DNA of 16,760 nucleotides from an uncultured Dialister sp. (GTDB lineage Bacteria; Bacillota; Negativicutes; Veillonellales; Dialisteraceae), in contig CAKPUX010000043.1 of NCBI GenBank assembly GCA_934193095.1, positions 1-16,760 of the forward strand. Direction: 5' to 3'. The notes beneath the pieces were generated by a model. The model was not told the origin of the DNA, did no database searches, and was given only the letters and a program-made list of their open reading frames with translations. The position numbers and the translations under genes are program-made. Below are positions 1 to 7,023 of the stretch, piece by piece. Numbering within the stretch: position 1 is the first letter of the stretch; each line of letters opens with the position of its first letter.

Positions 1-72
1 TACACCTCTATCAAGAGAGGAAATGATGTGGATAAGCCGAGAAATCTCGCAAAATCCGTGACCGTAGAATAA
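1..72 (+). CDS. C-terminal end of an unidentified protein (partial)
   Basis: The first 72 bases read open in frame 1 and end in a double stop, TAA TAG. They give 23 residues ending in AKSVTVE, with ordinary-looking codons. A strong terminator begins ten bases after the stop, as expected for the last gene of a transcription unit. Frame 2 is also open, to about base 61, so the frame choice rests on the double stop and the distance to the terminator. The fragment is too short to name a family. Confidence 0.4.
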   Translation, partial: YTSIKRGNDVDKPRNLAKSVTVE

Positions 73-81
73 TAGAACCAG

Positions 82-121
82 AACCGCTCTGCAAAGCCCG
101 TCCTCGCAGAGCGGTTTTTAT
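82..121 (+). terminator. Rho-independent terminator
   Basis: An 11-bp perfect stem (82-92 with 106-116, AACCGCTCTGC/GCAGAGCGGTT) closes a 13-nt loop and runs into a T-rich tail. It lies just after the stop of the partial gene at 1-72. The reverse strand has no matching T run, so it should work in the + direction only. Confidence 0.85.
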
Positions 122-176
122 TTGCACAGAATGGAAGCACGCCATTTGCGAGAGTGCCGCTGTCCCCGATACAAAG

Positions 177-210
177 CCTTTCCCTCAAGGGGAAGGTGCC
201 CCGAAGGGGC
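177..210. repeat. Double GC hairpin, REP-like
   Basis: Two palindromes stand next to each other. Bases 177-184 pair with 189-196 (8 bp with one G-T wobble, loop TCAA), and GCCCC at 198-202 pairs with GGGGC at 206-210 (loop GAA). Tandem hairpins of this composition are familiar to me from spacers of gut Firmicutes, but that is memory and not a search. There is only one copy in this window and no T tail, so it is probably a REP-type repeat and not a terminator. Confidence 0.5.
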
Positions 211-289
211 GGATAGGGCACTGGCGGTATGAAAGACAGATGAGGAAAACGGAGAGATGCGCGGCACATGTGTGGAAAGCGTGAGTTTC

Positions 290-332
290 TGACCGCGAAT
301 GACAAAGATTTCTCACTTTGCTCGAAATGACG
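290..332. repeat. Dispersed intergenic repeat, short copy
   Basis: This 43-bp stretch (TGACCGCGAATGACAAAGAT, then TTCTC, then CTCGAAATGACG) is almost the same as 8000-8044 and clearly related to 9292-9324. It contains the inverted pair ATTTC/GAAAT. The upstream half of the long copies, which starts GGCGATGCCCGAAGG, is missing here. Confidence 0.75.
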
Positions 333-347
333 ATGCAGGAGTCTGAT

Positions 348-393
348 GTCTCCTAGTCTCTTAGTCTCTTAGTCTCCTAGTCACCAGTCACTA
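348..393. repeat. Tandem octamer then heptamer repeats
   Basis: Four octamers (GTCTCCTA, GTCTCTTA, GTCTCTTA, GTCTCCTA; 348-379) run directly into two heptamers (GTCACCA, GTCACTA; 380-393). The phase is exact and there are no spacers, so this is a microsatellite-like tract and not a CRISPR array. It follows the 290-332 repeat in the same order as the heptamers at 9335-9355 follow the core at 9217-9324. Confidence 0.8.
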
Positions 394-481
394 GCCGCTT
401 ATCCCTGTTTACATTCTCTAAGCGTTTCTTATTTGATGTGCCGTACCATCTCTCCTTTCCTGCGGAATCCGTCATGACCGA

Positions 482-510
482 TTGCCTGTCTCGTGACGAT
501 TTCATATAAT
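482..510 (+). promoter_or_regulatory. Sigma-70/SigA-type promoter for the SNF2 helicase gene
   Basis: The -35 box TTGCCT (482-487) is separated by 17 bp from a perfect -10 box TATAAT (505-510). The predicted start is near 517. A GTGAGG Shine-Dalgarno at 529-534 sits 8 bases before the ATG at 543. Confidence 0.7.
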
Positions 511-542
511 AAAGAAAAACGTACAGAAGTGAGGAAAAGACG

Positions 543-2576
543 ATGAAACTGCAATATGGCAATACCTGGTGGGGGAGCGAGTGGCTGAAAGCGCTCGAGG
601 AGGCAGACCATGCGAACCGTCTGCCGCGCGGGCGGGTGTATGCCCGAGGCGGTGCGGTCATTTCCATGCACCGGGAGGGGGAGACGCTGACCGCAAGGGT
701 GCAGGGGACGCGGCGCACGCCCTACCATGTCACGCTGACGCTCCCTCCTTTTCCGGAAAACAAAGTCCAGGCCTTTCTGGATGATGTATCGCGCCATCCT
801 TCGATCGTGACGAAGCTCCTGCATCGAGAGTTGTCACCTGCTGTCATGGAGCTTGCGGAAAAGGCAGGTCTTTCTCTATTCCCTTCTTCGATGAATGACA
901 TCGAGATGCATTGCAGCTGTCCCGACTGGGCGCACCTCTGCAAGCACATCGCGGCCGTCATCTATGAGGTGAGCCGTGCCATCGACAATGATCCCTTCCA
1001 AGTCTTTTCCCTGCATGGCGTGTCGCTTGTGAGCGAGCTAAAGAAGCGGCATGTGACGATCACAAATGAGATGTCTGCCAAGATCCCGCGCTGGGATGAC
1101 CTTGTGAAAGGGGAACTGGTCAAGGATATGGCACTTCCCATGGCAGAGGAAACGGCGGAAATTCCAGATTTCACAAAGATCAAAAGCCTCTTTTCCCTAT
1201 GGATGCGTGTGCTTCCCGCTTCGCCCGCCTTCTATGGGCGCGGCAGCTTCGGCCGCGTCTATGAAAAGACCATGACGGGCGTCAGAAAGATCGCAGAGAA
1301 AGCGCTCTTTGATTCGTCAGCCGTTTACGTCGTGGGCGGAGGGAAAGACAGCCTGGAGCTTGCCTCCGTTTCTTCCGTGCATCTCGTGATCGAAGGGCTT
1401 TCCGAGGGGAAGCTCTACACAGATCGCGGCGACTGGTGGCCGATGAGCCGTTTCCTCGCTGCTCTTCTTGATATGACGGAAGAGGAAGCGCAGGACAGCT
1501 CTTACACCGTGCGTGCCTTCCGCGAGGTGGTGCTGCTCGCTATACACCTTCTCCGTACAGGGAATGCCATCCCCGAGCTGGTGCGTGTAGATGAGAATGC
1601 GCTCTCCATCCGCTGGATGCCGACCGAGCAGGACGCAGGCACGGCGGAAGCCATGGGGATCCTCTCGAAATGGGTGATCCCTTCCATGGTAGAGATCGCG
1701 CGATACAGAGAGAAGAGATGCTTTGCCAGAGAGCCTGCCGAGGCGGCACTTTCACTTTTTCTCACGCACTTGATGCAAAACATGGCGAAGAAAAATTTCG
1801 CAGACGATCCCATCTATGATCTTTTCTTCATGGGGGAGCCCCTGATGGCGCGAGAAGGAAGGCCGCATCCCGAGGCTGACGGCATCGCATCCTGGCTATC
1901 CTATTTCCACCTGAGCGCCGCCCGCTGGCAGCCCGTGCTTCTCGTGTCAGATGATCCGAAAACAAAAGCCTTCCATCTGGACCTCTCCGTCGTAGACAGT
2001 GAGGACAGAGAAGGGGACGCGGTGCCGCTCGCGGATGTTTTTACAAAGAAAGATTATGATGCCTGCCGCTACCAGATCTTAAAGGATATGGACCTGCTTT
2101 CTTCTCTCGTGACCGGCATGGAAGACTACATGGACAGCGAAGGAAGGACACCGATTTCCTTCACGGCGGAAACCTTTGCCCCTTTCCTTTTGGAAGCCAT
2201 CCCGGCCATGCGTCTTTTGGGCGCGCGCGTCATCCTGCCGAAGTCCTTGCAGCACCTCATCCGACCGAAGAAGACACTTCGCCTCAAAAAGAAAGAAGAG
2301 GGAGCATCGCATGCACCGTCCCTCCTCTCTTTGGAAGACATGCTCGACTTCGACTGGCAGATCGCCCTTGGAGACGAGCGGATTTCCCCGGAAGATTTCG
2401 AAAAACTATCCGTCAAAGCAGGCTCTCTCATCGCATTCAAGGGACAATACCTCTACGTGACCGAAGCAGATCTGAAAAAGCTCGAAAAATGTGGCAGCGT
2501 CCCGCCTCCCTCAAAGGGGAAGAACTCCTCCGCATCGCCCTCGAGGGCAGCTATGAAGGCGCGGAGATCACCATGA
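543..2576 (+). CDS. SNF2-family helicase, N-terminal part with SWIM zinc finger (frameshifted gene)
   Basis: This is the N-terminal part of a bacterial SWIM/SNF2 DNA-dependent ATPase. A SWIM zinc finger of the form CxCx6CxH is visible at C124, C126, C133 and H135. The long middle, roughly residues 150-640, resembles the helicase-associated region that precedes the SNF2 motor in this family. SWIM fingers in such proteins are thought to bind DNA or protein; the exact role of the bacterial proteins is poorly known. The frame fits the family as far as the Lys codon at 2487-2489. After that the reading drifts into an out-of-family Ser/Pro/Lys-rich tail of 28 residues and stops at 2576. The family sequence continues in the -1 frame from 2489. 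An intact gene would run 543-4060 and encode about 1,172 residues. The ATG at 543 has a good Shine-Dalgarno and promoter. Confidence 0.85.
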   Translation: MKLQYGNTWWGSEWLKALEEADHANRLPRGRVYARGGAVISMHREGETLTARVQGTRRTPYHVTLTLPPFPENKVQAFLDDVSRHPSIVTKLLHRELSPAVMELAEKAGLSLFPSSMNDIEMHCSCPDWAHLCKHIAAVIYEVSRAIDNDPFQVFSLHGVSLVSELKKRHVTITNEMSAKIPRWDDLVKGELVKDMALPMAEETAEIPDFTKIKSLFSLWMRVLPASPAFYGRGSFGRVYEKTMTGVRKIAEKALFDSSAVYVVGGGKDSLELASVSSVHLVIEGLSEGKLYTDRGDWWPMSRFLAALLDMTEEEAQDSSYTVRAFREVVLLAIHLLRTGNAIPELVRVDENALSIRWMPTEQDAGTAEAMGILSKWVIPSMVEIARYREKRCFAREPAEAALSLFLTHLMQNMAKKNFADDPIYDLFFMGEPLMAREGRPHPEADGIASWLSYFHLSAARWQPVLLVSDDPKTKAFHLDLSVVDSEDREGDAVPLADVFTKKDYDACRYQILKDMDLLSSLVTGMEDYMDSEGRTPISFTAETFAPFLLEAIPAMRLLGARVILPKSLQHLIRPKKTLRLKKKEEGASHAPSLLSLEDMLDFDWQIALGDERISPEDFEKLSVKAGSLIAFKGQYLYVTEADLKKLEKCGSVPPPSKGKNSSASPSRAAMKARRSP

Positions 2577-4060
2577 CGAGCGAGGTGAAGCGACTGCTCT
2601 CCTCCATGAAAGAGGGCGAGCCCGTCGCGCTGCCGGAAAATGTATGTGCGACACTTCGCCCCTACCAGAAGCGCGGCTATGCGTGGCTTTACAACAACAG
2701 CCGCCTCGGCTTCGGCAGCATCCTCGCCGATGATATGGGCCTTGGGAAGACCCTTCAGGTCATCACCTTCCTCGAAAAGCTCCGCGAAGAGGGACGCCTT
2801 GCCAAGAAGAAAGCACTCATCGTCGTGCCGACGAGCCTTCTCTACAACTGGCAGGAAGAGATCGCCCGCTTCGCACCTCTCCTCACCGTTTTCCTCTACT
2901 ATGGCACCAGGCGCGACCTCGCTGATTTCCATGGGGACATCCTTCTTACCACCTATGGACTCCTTCGAAGCGACCAGGAGCTTCTCAAAAAGAAGAAATG
3001 GGAAGTCTTCATCATCGACGAAGCGCAGAACATCAAGAACCCCGACACCGCCCAGAGCCGCGTCGTCCGCAGCATGAAAGCACCCATCCGCATCGCCATC
3101 TCCGGCACTCCCGTCGAGAACAGCCTCAAAGAATTCTGGTCCATCATGGAATTTACCAACAAAGGCTACCTCGGCAGTGCGAAGACCTTCCAGACACGCT
3201 ATGCGAATCCCATCCAGTACGAGCAGGACAGAAAAGCAGCCGAACGCTTCAAAAGCATCACCGCGCCCATGCTCCTGCGCCGCCTCAAGACAGACAAGAC
3301 CATCATCAGCGACCTTCCGGATAAGCTCGAGCAGGATGAGTACACCCTCCTTAACCCCGCGCAGGCCGCTCTGTATCACCAGACCGTCGAAGAGAGTCTC
3401 CGCGTCATCAGCGAGCAGAAGGAGGGAGACAAAGCCTCCCTCTTCAAGCGCCAGGGCCTCGTCCTGCAGATGATCCTCGCCCTGAAGGAGATCTGCAACC
3501 ATCCCGCCCTCTTCACCAAAGAAGACAACTGGGACCCCGCACTCTCCGGCAAAGCCGAGCGTCTTCTCGACCTCGCAGAAAGCATCCAGGCCAGCCGTGA
3601 AAAGGCCCTGATCTTCACCCAGTTCAAGACCATGGGCGACAAGCTCGCTGATTTCCTCGAGAGCAGCTTGGGAGAACGTCCGATGTTTCTCCACGGCGGC
3701 TGCTCCCTCCGGGAGAGAAAAGACATGGTGGACCGCTTCCAGACAGACCTGAAGGCGAGATTCTTCATCCTCTCCCTGAAAGCCGCCGGCACCGGTCTCA
3801 ACCTCACCGCCGCCTCCCATGTCATCCACTACGACCTCTGGTGGAATCCCGCCGTAGAGTCTCAGGCGACAGACCGTGCCTACCGCATCGGACAGAAGAA
3901 CAACGTCCTCGTCCACCGCTTCATCACCAAGAACACCTTTGAAGAAAAGATCAATGAGATCATCCAAAAGAAAAGATCCCTTGCCGATATGACCGTCTCC
4001 GTCGGAGAAAGCTGGATAGGGAATATGACGGATGATGAGCTGGCGAAGATATTCCGGTGA
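2489..4060 (+). CDS. SNF2-family helicase, C-terminal motor part (frameshifted gene)
   Basis: This carries the whole SNF2 ATPase motor. In order it shows motif I (DDMGLGKT), motif II as DEAQ (IIDEAQNIKN), motif III (SGTPVENS), then the second RecA lobe with IFTQF, LHGG, the AGTGLNL segment and motif VI (QATDRAYRIGQ). The enzyme family uses ATP to translocate on DNA and remodel protein-DNA complexes. Residues encoded before 2573 (MWQRPASLKGEELL and on) already look like family sequence, which argues that this is the continuation of the upstream frame and not a separate gene. If translated by itself, the better start is ATG 2573. That start overlaps the upstream stop as ATGA and has GGAG six bases ahead, so coupled reinitiation is possible. 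The long open antisense frame here is a by-product of C-ending codons. Confidence 0.85.
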   Translation: MWQRPASLKGEELLRIALEGSYEGAEITMTSEVKRLLSSMKEGEPVALPENVCATLRPYQKRGYAWLYNNSRLGFGSILADDMGLGKTLQVITFLEKLREEGRLAKKKALIVVPTSLLYNWQEEIARFAPLLTVFLYYGTRRDLADFHGDILLTTYGLLRSDQELLKKKKWEVFIIDEAQNIKNPDTAQSRVVRSMKAPIRIAISGTPVENSLKEFWSIMEFTNKGYLGSAKTFQTRYANPIQYEQDRKAAERFKSITAPMLLRRLKTDKTIISDLPDKLEQDEYTLLNPAQAALYHQTVEESLRVISEQKEGDKASLFKRQGLVLQMILALKEICNHPALFTKEDNWDPALSGKAERLLDLAESIQASREKALIFTQFKTMGDKLADFLESSLGERPMFLHGGCSLRERKDMVDRFQTDLKARFFILSLKAAGTGLNLTAASHVIHYDLWWNPAVESQATDRAYRIGQKNNVLVHRFITKNTFEEKINEIIQKKRSLADMTVSVGESWIGNMTDDELAKIFR

Positions 4061-4063
4061 ATT

Positions 4064-4103
4064 GTTGTTAGTTGTTTGATTCAGCATTCAAACAACTGAC
4101 AAC
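4064..4103. repeat. Perfect-length foldback built from heptamers
   Basis: A 16-bp stem with a single wobble pairs 4064-4079 with 4088-4103 and leaves an 8-nt loop. Each arm is two heptamers (GTTGTTA, GTTGTTT; ACAACTG, ACAACTA). It starts three bases after the helicase stop. It could slow or end transcription, but no T run follows, so I call it a repeat. Its arms follow the same heptamer logic as 11032-11204. Confidence 0.8.
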
Positions 4104-4117
4104 TAACAGCCCTCCTC

Positions 4118-4146
4118 TTGACAAACGCAAAAAAGAAGTCTATAGT
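4118..4146 (+). promoter_or_regulatory. Strong SigA-type promoter of the thrS leader
   Basis: TTGACA (4118-4123), a 17-bp spacer and TATAGT (4141-4146) make a near-consensus promoter. Transcription should begin near 4153 and produce the T-box leader. Confidence 0.85.
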
Positions 4147-4152
4147 ATGACC

Positions 4153-4371
4153 ATACATGTGAGGATAGAGACATGATGGATCCTTGGTACACGCAAAGAG
4201 AGTCTGCGGCTGGTGGGAGCAGATGGTGGGGGGATTGATTACCGCTCTGGAGCAGGAGGATCGAAATCTTCCCGGGTGGCCTCGTTACCGGGCCGACAAG
4301 TGGAGCTTTAGCTCTGATTTGGGTGGAACCACGGAATACAACTTTCGTCCCTTAGGGACGGAAGTTTTTTT
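4153..4371 (+). promoter_or_regulatory. Threonine T-box riboswitch (thrS leader)
   Basis: The leader carries the T-box sequence GGGTGGAACCACGG (4321-4334) directly before a terminator. In stem I the AGAGAG motif is at 4197-4202, a distal helix TCTGC/GCAGA (4203-4207 with 4219-4223) holds a GGTG box, and the likely specifier is ACC (4241-4243), a threonine codon. A CCCGG/CCGGG helix near 4273-4294 probably represents stem III. Uncharged tRNA-Thr should pair through GGU with ACC and through its CCA end with the T-box bulge, stabilise the antiterminator and let thrS be transcribed. The specifier is chosen partly because the next gene is thrS; TAC, one base upstream, would mean Tyr. Confidence 0.93.
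4340..4371 (+). terminator. T-box attenuator terminator
   Basis: A 12-bp stem (4340-4351 with 4355-4366) with loop TTA and one wobble is followed by a run of seven T. Its 5' half, including TTTCGTCC, is the segment that would pair with the T-box sequence in the antiterminator, so the two structures exclude each other. Confidence 0.9.
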
Positions 4372-4374
4372 ATT

Positions 4375-4443
4375 GCTTTCATGTTGCTTTCTGCGAAGCG
4401 GCTGAAATGGCAGAGCCAAGCAGAAAGCAGCAAAAATGGAAGC
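4375..4443 (+). other. Second large hairpin in the thrS leader, after the T-box
   Basis: Between the T-box terminator and the ribosome-binding site, three nested helices can form. They are 4375-4382 with 4436-4443 (8 bp, one wobble), 4383-4394 with 4420-4431 (12 bp, one wobble) and GGCT 4400-4403 with AGCC 4414-4417. No T run follows, so it is not a terminator. A small CACTG/CAGTG hairpin (4444-4448 with 4457-4461) comes next. These are not standard T-box parts. They may affect mRNA stability or processing, or be an inserted repeat. Confidence 0.6.
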
Positions 4444-4489
4444 CACTGTCCCCAAGCAGTGAATGTCTGTTTTTAGAAAGGAAGATACT

Positions 4490-6397
4490 ATGATTACGAT
4501 TCGTCTGAAAGACGGAAAAGAGAAGCAGTTCGAGAGCGCGGTATCTCTGGCGGATGCAGCGAAGGCGATTTCCAACAGCCTTGGCAAGAATGCGCTGGTG
4601 GCGAAGGTGAATGGCGAGCTGACGGATCTGCGCGATCCGATCGTGGATGGTGCGGAAGTGGAATTCTTCACGAAGGAAGATCCGGAGGGTCTTTTCACGC
4701 TGCGTCATACCGCGTCCCATGTGATGGCGCAGGCGATCCAGCACTTGTTCCCTGGCGTGAAGTTTGCTATCGGACCGGCGATCGATGATGGTTTCTACTA
4801 TGATCTGGACTCTGATCATGTTTTCAGCCAGGAGGATTTCGCAGCGATCGAGAAGGAAATGTCGAAGATCGCGAAGGAAAATATCCCGCTGGTGAAGAAG
4901 GTGCTGCCGCGCGATGAAGCGCTTCAGTATTTCAAGGACAAGGGGCAGGACTACAAGGTCATGCTGATCGAAGACCTGCCGGAAGAGGAAACGATTTCTC
5001 TCTATGAACAGGGTGATTTCACGGATCTCTGCGCGGGCCCGCATCTGAAGTCCACCGGCAAGGTGAAGACGTTCAAGCTGATGACGGTCGCTGGTGCTTA
5101 CTGGCGCGGCGACTCCAAGAATAAGATGCTGCAGCGTATCTATGCGACGGCATTATTCAGCAAGGAGGATCTGGATCACTATCTCTTCGTCCGTGCGGAA
5201 GCAGAGAAGCGCGACCACAGAAAGCTCGGCAAGCAGCTCGATCTGTTCTCCTTCCATGAAGAGGGCCCGGGCTTCCCGTTCTTCCATCCGAAGGGCATGA
5301 TCCTCAGAAATAAACTGATGGACTATGAACGTGAGCTCTTCAAGGAATTCGGCTATGTGGAGATCATGACGCCGGTCATCCTGTCGAAGAAGCTGTGGCT
5401 GCAGTCTGGTCACTGGGATCATTACAAGGAAAATATGTACTTCACCCAGATCGATGACGAAGACTATGCGATCAAACCGATGAACTGCCCCGGCGGAATC
5501 CTTTTCTTCAAGACGCAGCAGCGTTCTTACAGAGATTTGCCGATGCGTGTCGGCGAATTCGGCCTTGTTCATCGTCATGAGCTGAAGGGCGCGCTGCACG
5601 GCCTCTTCCGCGTTCGCTGCTTCACGCAGGATGATGCGCACATTTTCATGACGCAGGAACAGATGAAGGATGAAGTCATCAAGTGTATGGCGATGTACCA
5701 GAAGATGTATGGTGTCTTCGGTCTGGAATACCATGTCGAACTCTCTACCCGTCCGGAAAACTCCATGGGCAGCGATGAGCTGTGGGAGATCTCCACGAAT
5801 GCGCTCCGCGAAGCGATCGAGACGGCGGGTGTACCGTACCAGATCAATGAAGGCGACGGTGCTTTCTATGGACCGAAGCTCGATTTCCATGTACAGGACT
5901 CTCTCGGACGTACCTGGCAGTGCGGCACCATCCAGATGGATATGCAGTTGCCGGAACGCTTCGATGTGAACTATATCGGTGAAGATGGAGAAAAGCACAG
6001 AGCAGTCATGCTGCACCGCGCAGGCTACGGCTCTCTGGAACGTTTCATCGGCATCCTGATCGAACACTATGCAGGGGCTTTCCCGACTTGGATCGCTCCG
6101 GTACAGGCGAAGATCATCCCTGTCACGGACAAGAATCTGGAATATGCGAAGTCTGTCGCAGCGGCTATGTCCGAGTCTGATATCCGTGTCGAAGTGGAAG
6201 AGGCCAATGAAACACTGGGCTACAAGATCCGCAAGGCGCAGATGGAGAAGGTACCGTACATGATCATCGTGGGCGATCAGGAAATGAAGGGTCACACCAT
6301 TTCCGTCAGAAGCAGAAAGAATGGCGATCTGGGGTCCCAGTCTCTCCCGATGTTTGTCGCAAACCTGATCCGCGAGATCAAAGAACGGGAAAACTGA
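4490..6397 (+). CDS. thrS: Threonine--tRNA ligase
   Basis: This class II synthetase charges tRNA-Thr in the cytoplasm. The 635-residue product has every expected part. The TGS domain covers about 1-62. The N2 editing domain that clears Ser-tRNA-Thr has H73-x3-H77 and C181/H185. The catalytic core has the zinc ligands C333, H384 and H509, motif 2 around R362 (HRHE) and motif 3 around R518 (GSLERF). The anticodon-binding domain runs from about 535 to the end. I chose ATG 4490 because AAAGGAAG lies five bases upstream and MITIRLKDG matches the family's start; an in-frame ATG at 4463 has no such site. Control is by the T-box leader. One base separates its stop from the HutP-like gene, so the two are probably co-transcribed. 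Confidence 0.97.
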   Translation: MITIRLKDGKEKQFESAVSLADAAKAISNSLGKNALVAKVNGELTDLRDPIVDGAEVEFFTKEDPEGLFTLRHTASHVMAQAIQHLFPGVKFAIGPAIDDGFYYDLDSDHVFSQEDFAAIEKEMSKIAKENIPLVKKVLPRDEALQYFKDKGQDYKVMLIEDLPEEETISLYEQGDFTDLCAGPHLKSTGKVKTFKLMTVAGAYWRGDSKNKMLQRIYATALFSKEDLDHYLFVRAEAEKRDHRKLGKQLDLFSFHEEGPGFPFFHPKGMILRNKLMDYERELFKEFGYVEIMTPVILSKKLWLQSGHWDHYKENMYFTQIDDEDYAIKPMNCPGGILFFKTQQRSYRDLPMRVGEFGLVHRHELKGALHGLFRVRCFTQDDAHIFMTQEQMKDEVIKCMAMYQKMYGVFGLEYHVELSTRPENSMGSDELWEISTNALREAIETAGVPYQINEGDGAFYGPKLDFHVQDSLGRTWQCGTIQMDMQLPERFDVNYIGEDGEKHRAVMLHRAGYGSLERFIGILIEHYAGAFPTWIAPVQAKIIPVTDKNLEYAKSVAAAMSESDIRVEVEEANETLGYKIRKAQMEKVPYMIIVGDQEMKGHTISVRSRKNGDLGSQSLPMFVANLIREIKEREN

Positions 6398-6398
6398 G

Positions 6399-6836
6399 AT
6401 GGCTTACAAAGAATACCAGAGTGCTGATATCGCACGGGCCGCGCTCCGCATGTCTTTGACCGAGACGCGGGCAGATGAGAATGCGCTGAAGGAAAGGCTG
6501 GCGAAGGATGGCATCCGCGCTGTCGCTGTGAACTTTGGCGGGAAATTTCTGGATATCCTGCCGAAGATCTTCGAGTCGGCCATCGTGGCTGCCCAAAGGC
6601 AGAAGGTCATCTCTGATACTCATGTGGGAGATGGCTCTGTGGTCGGAGCCATGGAGTCTGCCATCGAGCAGGTGAAGCCGATGGCGATCGGCATGAATGT
6701 CGGCGGCAAGATCGGTATCGCCCGCTGGAATGAGCATCTCTGCGTCGCGATCTTCGTCGGCGTGGGTGTGCTTCATTTCAATGAGGTCACGGTGGGCATG
6801 GCGCATCGTGTCCTTCGGAATGATCTGCCTGATTGA
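6399..6836 (+). CDS. HutP-like RNA-binding regulator
   Basis: The 145-residue protein resembles HutP, the hexameric antiterminator that in Bacillus subtilis binds hut mRNA when histidine and a divalent metal are present. Supporting signs are the length, the glycine-rich central strands (GMNVGGKIG, IFVGVGV) and the C-terminal NEVTVGMAHRV, which lines up with the end of HutP and its metal-binding histidine (H136 here). H75 probably matches HutP H73. The second histidine of the HxxxH pair is not evident: the segment reads THVGDGSVVGAME, with extra residues. Ligand or metal use may therefore differ. The start lies one base after the thrS stop, so it depends on the thrS transcript and probably on coupled translation. 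No hut catabolic gene is in the window, so its RNA target is unknown. Confidence 0.75.
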   Translation: MAYKEYQSADIARAALRMSLTETRADENALKERLAKDGIRAVAVNFGGKFLDILPKIFESAIVAAQRQKVISDTHVGDGSVVGAMESAIEQVKPMAIGMNVGGKIGIARWNEHLCVAIFVGVGVLHFNEVTVGMAHRVLRNDLPD

Positions 6837-6890
6837 GAAAATCATAAGGGATGGGGACTATAATCTCATACCTGTCCTGCATAAGAAAAG

Positions 6891-6919
6891 AGCCGGGGGC
6901 TTTTGCCTCCGGCTTTTTT
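6891..6919 (+). terminator. Rho-independent terminator after thrS and the HutP-like gene
   Basis: A 10-bp GC-rich stem (6891-6900 with 6905-6914, one wobble) with loop TTTT is followed by six T. It lies about 55 bases after the HutP-like stop and closes that operon. Confidence 0.9.
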
Positions 6920-6946
6920 GATGGAAGAAAGAGGGAGTCATTTTTC

Positions 6947-6975
6947 TTGACAGAAAAAGCCGAAGGCGGTACATT
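6947..6975 (+). promoter_or_regulatory. Promoter of the amidase gene
   Basis: TTGACA (6947-6952), 17 bp, then TACATT (6970-6975). The expected transcript start near 6982 favours the start codon at 7024 over the in-frame ATG at 6988. Confidence 0.65.
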
Positions 6976-7023
6976 GAATGAAATTCGATGGTTCGTTTGA
7001 GTGACAGGATGGGTGGAGGCTTT

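Larger units (their letters stand above)
122..481. other. Repeat-bearing intergenic spacer
   Basis: No convincing gene lies between the terminator at 82-121 and the helicase promoter at 482. The spacer holds a double hairpin (177-210), a copy of the dispersed block ending CTCGAAATGACG (290-332), a tandem octamer/heptamer tract (348-393), and what looks like a decayed copy of the GC hairpin found elsewhere in the window (about 422-447). Bases 211-289 show nothing I recognise. Confidence 0.6.

Noticed and set aside
348..393. Possible CRISPR array
   Set aside because: The units are 7-8 bp, directly adjacent and without spacers, and no cas gene is present. The same holds for the other tandem tracts.
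2481..2492. Classical programmed -1 frameshift site
   Set aside because: The bases CTC GAA AAA TGT do not form an X-XXY-YYZ heptamer; only single-tRNA slippage on the A run is possible, and I see no strong stem downstream. A simple indel explains it better.
2453..4087. Open reading frame of 544 codons on the - strand opposite the SNF2 motor
   Set aside because: The + strand has all SNF2 motifs. The antisense frame stays open because the codons there mostly end in C, and its product is a low-complexity acidic sequence with no motif.
4463..4489. Upstream in-frame start for thrS at 4463
   Set aside because: It has no Shine-Dalgarno, adds nine residues absent from the family, and would place the real ribosome site inside the coding region.
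6859..6864. TATAAT before the terminator at 6891, suggesting a small RNA
   Set aside because: No -35 box at a usable distance: the nearest TTGAGA (6833-6838) leaves 20 bp, and the transcript would be little more than the terminator.
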